From UBA8949 sp942493365 (GTDB taxonomy: Bacteria; Bacillota; Clostridia; Saccharofermentanales; UBA5734), in NCBI GenBank assembly GCA_942493365.1, contig OW818697.1:620001-684000 (forward strand): DNA of 64,000 nt, written 5' to 3'. Every line of letters begins with the position of its first letter. The stretch's first letter is position 1. Shown piece by piece: positions 34,806 to 43,032 of this stretch. A model generated the notes under the pieces. The model worked only from the letters and a program-made list of their open reading frames with translations. It ran no database searches and had not been told where the DNA came from. Both the position numbers and the translations under genes were made by a program.

Positions 34806-35891
34806 TTGAAAATCCGACACATTGTTTTCGTGATCGTGATGCTGGCCGGCACAACTGCTATTTGTCGGCTTCTGTACCATAGTGTCTTGAATGAATCGAT
34901 CGTTATCATGGTCTACCTGCTGACGGTCTTTTTGATTTCCCGATACACATCTGGGTACTGGTATGGTGCTGTCAGTTCGTTGTTGTCCGTCTTTTTGTTT
35001 AACTTCTTTTTTACAGAGCCTTATTTTAGTCTGACCGCTTATGATCCCAAATATCCACTGATCTTTATCATCATGTTGATCGTTTCGATTATTACCAGCG
35101 CGACAACCGTTCGGATCCGACAGGCGGCGGAAGAGGAAATCCGGCAAGCCAATATTCAGGAGAAAAACCGTCAATTGATCGAAAGTGAAAAATTGCGCGG
35201 TACAATACTGCGCTCGATATCGCATGACTTACGAACGCCGCTGACCAGCATTACCGGCTCAATCAGCATGCTGTTGGATCAAGAAAACACTTTAACAGAA
35301 ATCGATCGGCAAAGCCTTCTTCAGGATGTCTATATTGAATCAGTCTGGCTCAACCGATTTGTCGAAAACCTGCTCAGTCTGACCCGCATTGATGACAACC
35401 TTCTGAAGCTAAAAATCCAGCCGGAGCTAATTGAAGAAATCGTCGGAGAAACCCTGGTTATAATTCGTCGCAGGATGGGCAACCGAACAATTGACGTCAG
35501 GACACCCTCCGAACCGGTGTTGGTCTGGATGGATTCAGCCTTGATCGAACAGGTTTTGATCAACCTGCTGGACAATGCCATTGCCCATACGAAAGATGAT
35601 GGCAAAATTGCAATCGAAGTGGTGAGCGACGTCAGACAAGCTACCTTTAGTGTCTGGAATAACGGGCCAGCGATCTCTCCTGATGTTATTGAACGGATCT
35701 TCGAACGATATTTTGTTGGCAATGAAGAGCGATACGATTCCAGGCGCGGCATGGGACTGGGATTGTCCATCTGCCAATCGATCATTCATGCCCATCACGG
35801 TGATTTGACGGCGGCAAACCACCCTGGCGGCGGCGCTGTTTTTACCTTTTCCATACCGATTAATGGAGGGCCTGCGAATCATGAACGGTAA
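34806..35891 (+). CDS. KdpD-like sensor histidine kinase lacking the N-terminal KdpD and USP domains
   Basis: 361 residues from a TTG start, with AGGAG 9 bases upstream. Residues 1-100 form a DUF4118 four-helix membrane domain (VIVMLAGTTAICRLLY, IVIMVYLLTVFLISRY, VSSLLSVFLFNFFFTEPYFS), as in the middle of KdpD. It then has a HisKA domain with phospho-acceptor His140 (SISHDLRTPLTSITGS) and HATPase_c (INLLDNAIAHTKDDG, RRGMGLGLSICQSI). Classical KdpD is about 890 residues with an N-terminal ATP-binding KdpD domain and a USP domain; both are absent. Overlaps the response-regulator gene by 11 bases. Predicted to sense K+ or turgor. Confidence 0.87.
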   Translation: MKIRHIVFVIVMLAGTTAICRLLYHSVLNESIVIMVYLLTVFLISRYTSGYWYGAVSSLLSVFLFNFFFTEPYFSLTAYDPKYPLIFIIMLIVSIITSATTVRIRQAAEEEIRQANIQEKNRQLIESEKLRGTILRSISHDLRTPLTSITGSISMLLDQENTLTEIDRQSLLQDVYIESVWLNRFVENLLSLTRIDDNLLKLKIQPELIEEIVGETLVIIRRRMGNRTIDVRTPSEPVLVWMDSALIEQVLINLLDNAIAHTKDDGKIAIEVVSDVRQATFSVWNNGPAISPDVIERIFERYFVGNEERYDSRRGMGLGLSICQSIIHAHHGDLTAANHPGGGAVFTFSIPINGGPANHER

Positions 35892-36585
35892 AACATTGGT
35901 CCTGATCATAGAAGACGATCCACCGATCGAAAACTTCTTGGTCACGGCGATGAACACCCAAGGTTACAAGACGATCACGGCTGCGACGGGCGAATCCGGC
36001 ATTTCGCTGGCAGCGAGCTGGAACCCCGACGTCATTTTACTTGACCTTGGGTTACCCGACATTGATGGCATCAATGTCATCAATCGCATTCGGACAATCT
36101 GTGATTCGCCGATCATTGTGGTTTCAGCTCGGCATCTCGACCACGACAAAGTTGATGCCCTGGACAGTGGCGCAGATGATTATATCGCCAAACCATTCAG
36201 CGTTCCCGAACTGCTGGCGCGCATTCGTGTTGCCCTCCGTCACAAAGAAAAGGAAGAGCAGGAAGACTGTGAAATGGACGTTTATCACAATCGTGACCTG
36301 ATAATTGATTTTATCAGACGAGTTGTGACAATACGCAATGAAATGGTCCATTTGACACCGATCGAATATGACATTCTCAGTCAGTTGGCGATTCATGCCG
36401 GCCGGGTCCTGACGCACAAGCAAATCCTGCAAGCCATTCGCGGTAATTTCATGGCTGAAACCGACTCGCAGACCTTACGGGTGTTTGTATCTAATTTACG
36501 GCGCAAGATTGAAGTAAACCCAGCCGATCCCGAGTATATTCAAACCGAAGTTGGTGTCGGCTATCGACTGTCAACCGCTATTTGA
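35881..36585 (+). CDS. KdpE-like OmpR-family response regulator
   Basis: 234 residues; ATG 35881 with GGAGGG upstream is preferred over an ATG at 35863. The receiver domain has acidic pocket LIIEDDPPIENFL, phospho-acceptor Asp55 (VILLDLGLPDIDG) and Lys in DDYIAKPFSVPELLAR. The C-terminal winged helix (LTPIEYDILSQLAIHAGRVLTHKQIL, DSQTLRVFVSNLRRKIE, VGVGYRL) is OmpR/PhoB type. It pairs with the upstream kinase. No kdpFABC pump is in the window, so the likely target is the facing TrkH operon or its own operon (inference). Confidence 0.9.
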   Translation: MNGKTLVLIIEDDPPIENFLVTAMNTQGYKTITAATGESGISLAASWNPDVILLDLGLPDIDGINVINRIRTICDSPIIVVSARHLDHDKVDALDSGADDYIAKPFSVPELLARIRVALRHKEKEEQEDCEMDVYHNRDLIIDFIRRVVTIRNEMVHLTPIEYDILSQLAIHAGRVLTHKQILQAIRGNFMAETDSQTLRVFVSNLRRKIEVNPADPEYIQTEVGVGYRLSTAI

Positions 36586-37117
36586 CAATTTTCCGTTTTG
36601 TTCTGAATTGACGACTAATTACAACAGACAGGCTGCTCACAGCCAACAAAAGCAGGATACCCGCAACGATAAATTTGACAATATTGAGTTTCTGAACAAC
36701 AATCTCACCACCCTGAAGTATTTCAATTGAACTGGCATGAATATCAAGATCGCCGCCGTGCTCAGAGCAGGCTTGGTTGAACTGTCCGATAATCCTGACC
36801 TGATCACCTTTGATGGCATATTGGCCTGCCACCTTGATTATGGCGCGTTGCTCTGACGTCAGCCAGATCCCAATCGATGTCCCGTTGTTTTGGACATTGA
36901 TCCAGAAATGATCCTGTCGTTGCATCATGTCACCAACAATTTCACCTTCATAGATCAGGGTTTTGCCATTCAGATTTTTGGCCTGTTCAATCAACGTGTT
37001 ACCATCATAAGACACAAGGGTCTCTGCCGACACCTGAATCGAGCAAGACCAACCCACCAGAATGACAGCCAAGATAATCATCAGAATTGATGCAATTCCA
37101 CTTTTCATTTGTTCCAT
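36578..37117 (-). CDS. Exported OB-fold-like membrane-anchored protein, unknown function
   Basis: 179 residues. An N-terminal hydrophobic signal (GIASILMIILAVILVGWSC) precedes an extracytoplasmic domain of about 110 residues, then a C-terminal membrane helix (IVKFIVAGILLLLAVSSLSVVI) and basic tail. The central domain resembles an OB fold: NLNGKTLIYEGEIVGDMM, FWINVQNNGTSIGIWLT, YAIKGDQVRIIGQFNQAC. Last gene of the TrkH operon, overlapping trkH. Start either at 37117 or at 37108, where ATGA overlaps the trkH stop. Its 3' end overlaps the convergent response-regulator gene by 8 bases. A role linked to K+ uptake is only suggested by position. Confidence 0.65.
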   Translation of the reverse strand: MEQMKSGIASILMIILAVILVGWSCSIQVSAETLVSYDGNTLIEQAKNLNGKTLIYEGEIVGDMMQRQDHFWINVQNNGTSIGIWLTSEQRAIIKVAGQYAIKGDQVRIIGQFNQACSEHGGDLDIHASSIEILQGGEIVVQKLNIVKFIVAGILLLLAVSSLSVVISRQFRTKRKIVK

Positions 37118-38625
37118 GCACGCCTCGCCTTTGCCGCCATGTAAGCCAGCAGCGCCAAAATTGACATAAACTCAAGGCGAGCCACCCACATGGTCAAAAT
37201 ATAATTAATTTTTAGTGCCGCGGGCATGGCTGCCTGCGTGACACCGATCGACAGTCCAACATTGCCAGTTACAGAAGCTGATTCAAAAGCTGCATCGCCG
37301 AGCGGATAGCCGCAGATGACACCGGTTAAGGTTGTTAATGAAAAAGTGATAATATAGGCAATGACAATCAGCATGGCACTGCGTACAGTATTGTCGTCTA
37401 GAGGAATATCGCGGATATGATGAATTTTCTCACTTGAGACTGCAGATTCAGGCTGGCCCAGTCGTTTGATATCTCGCCGGAACGCATGCCAGATTATGCC
37501 AATGCGCAGACCTTTGAAGCCACCGGCTGTTGAGCAGGCGCTGCCGCCGATCAACATGGCGATGATCATGGCCATCAGGGCAAGATCGCCCCATTCGAGT
37601 CGAAACTGACGAGCGTAAATGGTCATGGTGCCCGTTGTGGTATGTCCAGAAATTAATTGATAAAACACCTTGCGAAATACTGAAAAAGCATCTGAGTAAA
37701 CACCTTGACGGATCAGACCGACGGTTGTCAGCAAGGTCAAAATGGTGACGGTCACGGTCATCGATGCGATTTCTATATTTTTTCGCAATTCCTTGCGTTT
37801 GCCAGTTATAACAGCATAATGCAGTGCGAAGTTGAATGAACCAATGATGAAGATAACCATGGTGCCAAGCTCCATCCACAGACTGTGATAGTAAAGGACG
37901 TTTTGCGACATGGGCGCAAATCCGCCGGTGCTCCAACTGGACATAAACATCCACATCCCATGCAAAAAAGCGCGATCGAAGTTCAATCCTTCAAATACGC
38001 CAATAACCGTCAAAACAGTAGTTCCCAATAAAAGATAGATCAAGCTGATGCCCCAGATATAGCGAGCGGTATTGACGACGTTTGGCATCAGCCGTTCATC
38101 CTTGCCTTCGCCAACATACATTTTATAGGCACCATTGGTTCCTTTGACCAGAAATGTCAAGGCCAGCACAATCATGCCCTGTCCGCCGACAAAAGTCAGC
38201 AGATGACGCCACATGTTGATGCCGTTTGCTGTGTGATCCATATCCTGAATCAGCGTCAGGCCGGTCGTTGTAAATCCGCTCATCACATCAAAGCAGGCGT
38301 CTAAAAATGTTCGATACTGATCGCCCAGATAGTAGGGTATTGCACAGAGAATCATGCCCAGAATCCAGCTGATTGCCGATACTGTCATCCCTTCGCCCCA
38401 ACTGAGTTTTTGCGTTTTGGCCCTTTTGCTGCAGAAAATTACCAAGATCGAGCCGAGCAAAATTGAAATTGAAAAGCTGATGACAAAATCAATTAGAATA
38501 TTCCATTCTCGATAAAAAAGCGAGACAATCATCGGGAAAAAATTCAGAGCTCCAAGGCCAATAACGATCAAGCCGACATAGTAGCCAATCGGGATCAGAC
38601 GGTTGACCCGTTTTTCCACCATCAT
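37105..38625 (-). CDS. TrkH/KtrB-family potassium transporter, membrane subunit
   Basis: 506 residues from ATG 38625, which overlaps the stop of the small gene before it (ATGA). Four pore-loop repeats carry the selectivity glycines: VMSGFTTTGLTL, SSWSTGGFAP, LISGHTTTGTM and SASVTGNVGLSIG. About eight membrane helices plus pore helices are visible. The protein conducts K+ inward and is gated by a cytosolic RCK ring. It belongs to a five-gene minus-strand operon: RCK-N, TrkA, 38-residue peptide, trkH, OB-fold-like protein. Confidence 0.92.
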   Translation of the reverse strand: MMVEKRVNRLIPIGYYVGLIVIGLGALNFFPMIVSLFYREWNILIDFVISFSISILLGSILVIFCSKRAKTQKLSWGEGMTVSAISWILGMILCAIPYYLGDQYRTFLDACFDVMSGFTTTGLTLIQDMDHTANGINMWRHLLTFVGGQGMIVLALTFLVKGTNGAYKMYVGEGKDERLMPNVVNTARYIWGISLIYLLLGTTVLTVIGVFEGLNFDRAFLHGMWMFMSSWSTGGFAPMSQNVLYYHSLWMELGTMVIFIIGSFNFALHYAVITGKRKELRKNIEIASMTVTVTILTLLTTVGLIRQGVYSDAFSVFRKVFYQLISGHTTTGTMTIYARQFRLEWGDLALMAMIIAMLIGGSACSTAGGFKGLRIGIIWHAFRRDIKRLGQPESAVSSEKIHHIRDIPLDDNTVRSAMLIVIAYIITFSLTTLTGVICGYPLGDAAFESASVTGNVGLSIGVTQAAMPAALKINYILTMWVARLEFMSILALLAYMAAKARRAWNK

Positions 38626-38738
38626 TGAAACACCACCCAACAAATCCAGCTGATGATCAATCCGATAACGATAAAAAGAGCGGAGAAAACAATTTCCGCA
38701 CCGATTCCAGCGAGTGCCGTTCGAATCGTTTTTCTCAT
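38622..38738 (-). CDS. 38-residue single-pass membrane peptide between trkA and trkH
   Basis: A short open frame, ATG at 38738, six bases behind the trkA stop, with AGTAGGTG as ribosome site. The product begins with a basic MRKTIRTALAG. A hydrophobic helix (about 12-38: GAEIVFSALFIVIGL, then IISWICWVVF) runs to the end at Gln38. Its TGA overlaps the trkH ATG (ATGA), a classic coupling arrangement. Size, topology and position recall KdpF, the small subunit that stabilises the KdpABC pump, but I see no clear sequence identity. Probably a stabiliser or regulator of the TrkH channel (inference). Confidence 0.65.
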   Translation of the reverse strand: MRKTIRTALAGIGAEIVFSALFIVIGLIISWICWVVFQ

Positions 38739-38744
38739 ATGCAC

Positions 38745-39407
38745 CTACTTGAAATATTCAGCCAGTGACGCCGTAAGATCCGCGTGTGTCATCACGATGA
38801 TATTGTCACTGGTCTCGATTTTTGTTTGACCATCGGGAATGACGGCTCGATCGCTGCGAATCAGTGAAATAATAATCGAGCCTTCTGGCAGACTCAATTC
38901 CGATATTTTTTTCCCAACAACACTTGAGCGTCGACCGATATGAAGTTCTTTGATTCGGACATTGCCAACGCGATGCGACAACAGGTTGTTCAAACAAGAC
39001 CAGTCAACTTCCAGTTCGATAATATCAGCTATCAGTGCTGTGCTGCTGACGACGGAATCAACGCCGAGTTGTTTAAACACGTTGATATTCTTTGGATTGT
39101 TAACCCGCGCGATGGTTCGAGGCACATTGAAATAGTCTTTAGCCAATTGACAGGCCACCAGATTGTTTTCGTCGTAACCGGTTACAGCTATCAATATATC
39201 CGCATGCTCAATACCGGCATCTTTCAGATAGCTGATATCGGTACCATCGCCATGAATGATCTGCAATCCAAATTCTCCAAGCTCGTCAGCTATTTTATTG
39301 CACAATTTCATATCTTCTTCGACAAGGAAGAGCTGATGCTTATCGGGAACCAGTGTTTTGGCCAGATAGTATCCCAATTTACCGCCGCCGACAATTACAA
39401 TGTACAT
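38745..39407 (-). CDS. TrkA/KtrA potassium-uptake regulator (RCK-N plus RCK-C)
   Basis: 220 residues, KtrA size. The RCK-N domain (about 1-125) has MYIVIVGGGKLGYYLAKTL, HGDGTDISYLKDAGIEHADI and TVTGYDENN-type nucleotide-contact residues (VTGYDENNLVACQLA). The RCK-C domain (about 135-220) has VRIKELHIGRRSSVVGKKISELSLPEGSIIISLIR, a domain that binds c-di-AMP in several Gram-positives. It gates TrkH in response to nucleotides. AAGGCGG lies before the ATG. Operon with an RCK-N-only gene upstream and the small peptide and trkH downstream. Confidence 0.92.
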   Translation of the reverse strand: MYIVIVGGGKLGYYLAKTLVPDKHQLFLVEEDMKLCNKIADELGEFGLQIIHGDGTDISYLKDAGIEHADILIAVTGYDENNLVACQLAKDYFNVPRTIARVNNPKNINVFKQLGVDSVVSSTALIADIIELEVDWSCLNNLLSHRVGNVRIKELHIGRRSSVVGKKISELSLPEGSIIISLIRSDRAVIPDGQTKIETSDNIIVMTHADLTASLAEYFK

Positions 39408-39421
39408 TCTGATTAACCGCC

Positions 39422-39826
39422 TTAATCTTCTAAAGTGAGCATATCTTTGATTTTATAGACGGCCAAGGTTGTCGGACAAATCGTCTGCAGCCCAAGTTTG
39501 CTAAAAACAATTTCCCGCTCGGGATCGTAAACACGGGTCACGACACGCGGAACATGAAAGATATCAGACGCGACACGAGAGATCATGACGTTCATATTGT
39601 CATCATTGGAGACAGCAGCTAATGCGTCTGCCTTTTCAATACCGGCGCTGCGCAAGACATCCTCATCAATCGGCATGCCGGTGATGGTCAGGCCATTGAA
39701 GCCAGAGCCCAACAATTCAAAATTATCAGGGTCGTTGTCAATAACGACAACGTCATGATTGCTTTGTGAAAGTTCGATTGCTAAATTCGATCCGACCTTA
39801 CGGCACCCGGCAATTATGATATACAC
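39422..39826 (-). CDS. RCK-N (TrkA-N) domain protein, first gene of the trkH operon
   Basis: 134 residues from a GTG start at 39826 (GAGAGGGG upstream). A single RCK-N domain: YIIIAGCRKVGSNLAIELSQS, where the second glycine of GxGxxG is Arg, VVVIDNDPDNFELL with the acidic residue at the end of strand two, and SNDDNMNVMISRVASDIF. No RCK-C domain. It lies 14 bases upstream of the full-length trkA gene and may form a mixed ring with it (inference). Confidence 0.86.
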   Translation of the reverse strand: MYIIIAGCRKVGSNLAIELSQSNHDVVVIDNDPDNFELLGSGFNGLTITGMPIDEDVLRSAGIEKADALAAVSNDDNMNVMISRVASDIFHVPRVVTRVYDPEREIVFSKLGLQTICPTTLAVYKIKDMLTLED

Positions 39827-40000
39827 GAAGAAATACCCCTCTCGTCCTCAGCGGCTGTCTATCAAATAATCATAATCGAATCAATATAAAATTGATGTGA
39901 AGATGCTTGCTATAGACATAAACAAAGTATAAAGGTGCAACTGCCAAACAGTTGAAAGTCGCGCAGACCGATTCCTGTCTGGATTGCATCATTTATGAAA

Positions 40001-40039
40001 AAAAAGAAGCTGTCTCAAAACTTTACGTTTTGAGACAGC
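40001..40039 (-). terminator. Intrinsic terminator behind the hydrolase lipoprotein gene
   Basis: Perfect 13-bp stem (40009-40021 with 40027-40039; GCTGTCTCAAAAC / GTTTTGAGACAGC), 5-base loop, then T-rich tail on the minus strand. It serves the gene ending at 40076. The rest of 39827-40075 shows nothing else I can name. Confidence 0.88.
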
Positions 40040-40075
40040 CCCCCGAATTTAGTCGTCGAGTTATTACTTGGTTTA

Positions 40076-41278
40076 CTATGCTTCTTTATCGCGCAATGAC
40101 AGGGCAAGATCCACAAACCCATCTGCCATTGGAACCCAGAAGGAGGTGTTGTTGTTCTTCTGAGCAAGGCCAAAGCCATGCGTCCCATTGCCGAAAATAT
40201 GCAGTTCTGCCAAGGTCTTTCCATCCAGACTCTTATATAATTCTAAGCAGTCGAGAGCAGCCCCAGTATTGTCGTTGGCTCCAGCGGCGATAAACACAGC
40301 CGGCAGGTTCTCGTTTTCTGTGACGTAGCCCTTGAATTCTCCCATACTAAAATCGAAGTTTGGACCGTAAATAATCAAAGCGACATCCAGATCTGAGTTG
40401 ACTTGATCCACTGCATCGGTATGATAGGCCGCATCATAGATGGTCGGCTGCACATCACCGTAGCAGTTAACAATCGTTCCGCCAATCGTCGCGCCTCCAC
40501 CAGAAAAACCGACTGCTAACACGTTGTCCATGCCGCCAAGCCCCTTCTGTTCGGCATTATAACGCAGGTAGCGAATGCTGCGCTGCATATCCATCCAGAC
40601 ATCCTTACCGGAGTACGGTGCAACACGGCGCTGGAGTACATAACAATTGTAGCCCAGTTCATTGAAGCGCGCTGCTACGGGATATCCCTCGCCGGTATTG
40701 CTGCGCTGACTGTAACCGCCACCGGCTACTACAATCAAGTTGCCCTTAACGGCAGACTGATCTTCCAGCAAATACGGCACAAGGAAAGGCTTGAACTCTG
40801 GGTAATCCCAGCTTTTGGTAGTGAACTCCAGCGTGCTGACGTCCTCGGCGCAGGGTATGCTGTCGCCCCAGATATACCATGCGCTATCGGCAAAACTCTG
40901 AACCTGCACCAGCGCCTCGCGGGCGGCGATACAAGCATCGATAAAGCCGCGAGTTTCCGCGTCAATTTTTTCCGGATCGATAAACGGCAGTCGTGAACAG
41001 GCATCCGCATACGCCTTCCAGGTCTCAGCAGAATAGGCGGTGGGCAGACTTCGGACGAACTTGAAGTTGATGTATTCCGCTTCGAAAGCCGCCTTGTAGT
41101 AATCAGGACTTTCCTTGGCGATGGTTACCTCCTCAAGCGGCACGTCGTTGAATGTCTCGGTCGGCTGTCCGACAGTGGTCTCCGTCGCCACAGGCGCCGT
41201 AGTAGCATTTGCGCAGCCGGCGAGCATCGCGACGCAGAGTGTCACGGCCAAGAATGTACTTGTCATCTTTTTCTTCAT
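40076..41278 (-). CDS. Alpha/beta hydrolase-fold lipoprotein (paralogue 2)
   Basis: 400 residues. A lipoprotein signal ends in AMLAGC (Cys22), then a Thr-rich linker. An all-alpha N-terminal region (about 60-150) precedes a hydrolase core: LIVVAGGGYSQRSNTGEGYPVA near the oxyanion region, nucleophile elbow VGFSGGGATIGG, later PAVFIAAGANDNTG with a candidate acidic residue, and NGTHGFG with the catalytic His. It aligns along its length with the gene upstream (41421-42608), so the two are tandem duplicates that have diverged. Substrate unknown; probably an exported esterase or deacylase. Confidence 0.82.
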   Translation of the reverse strand: MKKKMTSTFLAVTLCVAMLAGCANATTAPVATETTVGQPTETFNDVPLEEVTIAKESPDYYKAAFEAEYINFKFVRSLPTAYSAETWKAYADACSRLPFIDPEKIDAETRGFIDACIAAREALVQVQSFADSAWYIWGDSIPCAEDVSTLEFTTKSWDYPEFKPFLVPYLLEDQSAVKGNLIVVAGGGYSQRSNTGEGYPVAARFNELGYNCYVLQRRVAPYSGKDVWMDMQRSIRYLRYNAEQKGLGGMDNVLAVGFSGGGATIGGTIVNCYGDVQPTIYDAAYHTDAVDQVNSDLDVALIIYGPNFDFSMGEFKGYVTENENLPAVFIAAGANDNTGAALDCLELYKSLDGKTLAELHIFGNGTHGFGLAQKNNNTSFWVPMADGFVDLALSLRDKEA

Positions 41279-41420
41279 GATTTCCTCCTAAATATTTTCT
41301 TTTTCTATTACACAACAGCAACAACCTATTGCTCCTGACGTGTAGATTCAGAAAGACTAGCGTGCACTCGCCAATACGCGTGCTGCTGCCACTTCAATAA
41401 ACTTATAATACCATAAATAA

Positions 41421-42608
41421 TTAGTTTCCGGAATGCCCGAGGTTTTGCTGCATGAATATGTCAGCCTTTGAAGGCCAGGTCGCACATTCCGGTGTGCTCT
41501 TGATTGCGCCAGCTTGACCGACGCCATAGCCATGTCCTGCACCTTCAAAAATGTCGATGGTTGCAGGCACATTTCTGGCTATAACAGCCGTATAAAGGTT
41601 CGGGGTACCCTCAGCAGCGCCGGTATTATCCACAGTGCCTACGTTCATATAGAAAGCCGGGAGGTTTGCATTCTCGTTGTTATCATCCAATGAACCCCCA
41701 TAAATTGGAAGCGCAACGTCCATATCACTGTTGACGGAGTCAATTTCGTCGGGGATATAATCCGAATCGTAGTAGGTCGGGTTGCGGTCTCCAAAGAGGT
41801 GGTTTACTGCTCCCATAACTGTGGACGCACCGCCTGACCAACCGCAGGCAGCAATCATATCCTGTCCGCCCCAGCCTTCCTGTTCGGCGAAGTATCTGAC
41901 CATTCGGACAGCCCTCTGTTGATCCATAAATATATCCTCGTCGGAGTACGGACGTATTCTTCTCTGCAATACGAAGACGTTGTACCCCAAATCATTAAAA
42001 ACTTTTATCGACGGATACGCCTCAGAAGCATTGCTGCGGTTCATCATGCCGCCACCTGAGCAAACAATGATGTTACCTTTCGCCGTGGCCGGGTCGTCCA
42101 GCAAGCATTTAACTAAAAGTGGGATGAACCCATAGGAGTCCAAAGGCCCTTTATCCAGATCCTCTTCAGAAATATTCTCGCCATCAAGTAGCGGCATACT
42201 ATCCGCGCTCCATAAGAAAATGACGTTTTCCGAAATAGGCCCCTTCAGATCGAGCGCGCACAATGCAGTAATAAATTCCTCTTTCGCACCGTCTCTATTT
42301 TGTTTAAGTCGAACAGTAGCACCGTAGAAGTTGGAATAGGCTTCTTCGGTAATCAATGGCTCTATTGACTGGACAAATTTGAAGTTTCTGATTGCATACT
42401 TCAAGAACTCTGTATCCGTACCATCCATCGGCATATCCCAGAGATGATCGAACAGGTCGTATACTTGCCCGGTTATTTTCAATTCTCCAGGTGCCGAAGT
42501 CGTTGCCTGAGTGTCAGATGTTGTCGTTTGAGCGCTTTGTTGTGCGCACCCGGCAAGAATTGCGACAACCAGCAGCACACTTATTAAAATATTCAAAAAT
42601 CTTTTCAT
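41421..42608 (-). CDS. Alpha/beta hydrolase-fold lipoprotein (paralogue 1)
   Basis: 395 residues. Lipoprotein signal with VVAILAGC (Cys21) and a Thr/Ser/Gln-rich linker. The core mirrors its neighbour: IIVCSGGGMMNRSNASEAYPS, NVFVLQRRIRPYSDEDIFMDQQRAVRMVRY, nucleophile ACGWSGGAST, VNSDMDVALPIYGGS, and EGAGHGYG with the catalytic His. The duplicated partner lies 142 bases downstream on the same strand. GAGAGGGGA precedes the ATG. Base composition looks slightly richer in A/T than the flanking housekeeping genes. Function beyond exported hydrolase unknown. Confidence 0.82.
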   Translation of the reverse strand: MKRFLNILISVLLVVAILAGCAQQSAQTTTSDTQATTSAPGELKITGQVYDLFDHLWDMPMDGTDTEFLKYAIRNFKFVQSIEPLITEEAYSNFYGATVRLKQNRDGAKEEFITALCALDLKGPISENVIFLWSADSMPLLDGENISEEDLDKGPLDSYGFIPLLVKCLLDDPATAKGNIIVCSGGGMMNRSNASEAYPSIKVFNDLGYNVFVLQRRIRPYSDEDIFMDQQRAVRMVRYFAEQEGWGGQDMIAACGWSGGASTVMGAVNHLFGDRNPTYYDSDYIPDEIDSVNSDMDVALPIYGGSLDDNNENANLPAFYMNVGTVDNTGAAEGTPNLYTAVIARNVPATIDIFEGAGHGYGVGQAGAIKSTPECATWPSKADIFMQQNLGHSGN

Positions 42609-42690
42609 ATTACTTCCCCTCTCAATAATTCGCTGTTATGCTGTTATATAGTTCTATGAGTTTTTCCTGTTGATAGTTTATCATAAACCG

Positions 42691-42924
42691 ATGAAAATGA
42701 GCAAAAAACAGAAATTATTGGAAATAATAAAAGCGAGGCTTAAAAAAGAAAGCAGTCAGTTGGTTAGTCGCGCTAACCAACTGAAATTAAAAGCTGCCGA
42801 CGGCAAGAAATATTTAACAGATACATACAGCGATGAAACCATTGACGGAAAGAGCAAATCCAAGGCCTTCAAAACAAGGAAGTATTATGACATCCGTACA
42901 GCCTCAGCGGTTTTTCGTTGGTGA
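42691..42924 (+). CDS. Small basic hypothetical protein, doubtful
   Basis: 77 residues if started at ATG 42691. Very rich in Lys, with a possible coiled helix (KLLEIIKARLKKESSQLVSRANQLKLKAADGKK) and a C-terminal KTRKYYDIRTASAVFRW. No ribosome site is visible before the start, and the last codons run into the 3' end of the tRNA-Arg on the opposite strand. It may be a real small gene or the tail of a degraded one. I do not recognise a family. Confidence 0.3.
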   Translation: MKMSKKQKLLEIIKARLKKESSQLVSRANQLKLKAADGKKYLTDTYSDETIDGKSKSKAFKTRKYYDIRTASAVFRW

Positions 42925-42994
42925 TCGCGAGAGGAATTGAACCTCCGACCTGCGGTTTAGGAAACCGACGCTCTATCCACTGAGCTACGCGACC
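42919..42994 (-). tRNA. tRNA-Arg (anticodon CCT), CCA encoded
   Basis: Minus strand cloverleaf of 76 bases: acceptor 5' GGTCGCG pairs with CGCGATC at the 3' end (one G-T), D arm GCTC...GAGC, anticodon loop TTCCTAA with CCT, T arm with GGTTCAATTCC, discriminator A and encoded CCA (42919-42921). The outermost anticodon-stem pair (27-43) is a mismatch. It reads AGG codons. Confidence 0.95.
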
Positions 42995-43032
42995 GTTTGC
43001 AAACCACATTTTAGAATATCAGGTCGGACCTG

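Noticed and set aside
40001..40039. Insertion-sequence end (GAGACAGC-type inverted repeat)
   Set aside because: A perfect hairpin with T-run right behind a gene and no transposase; it is an intrinsic terminator.
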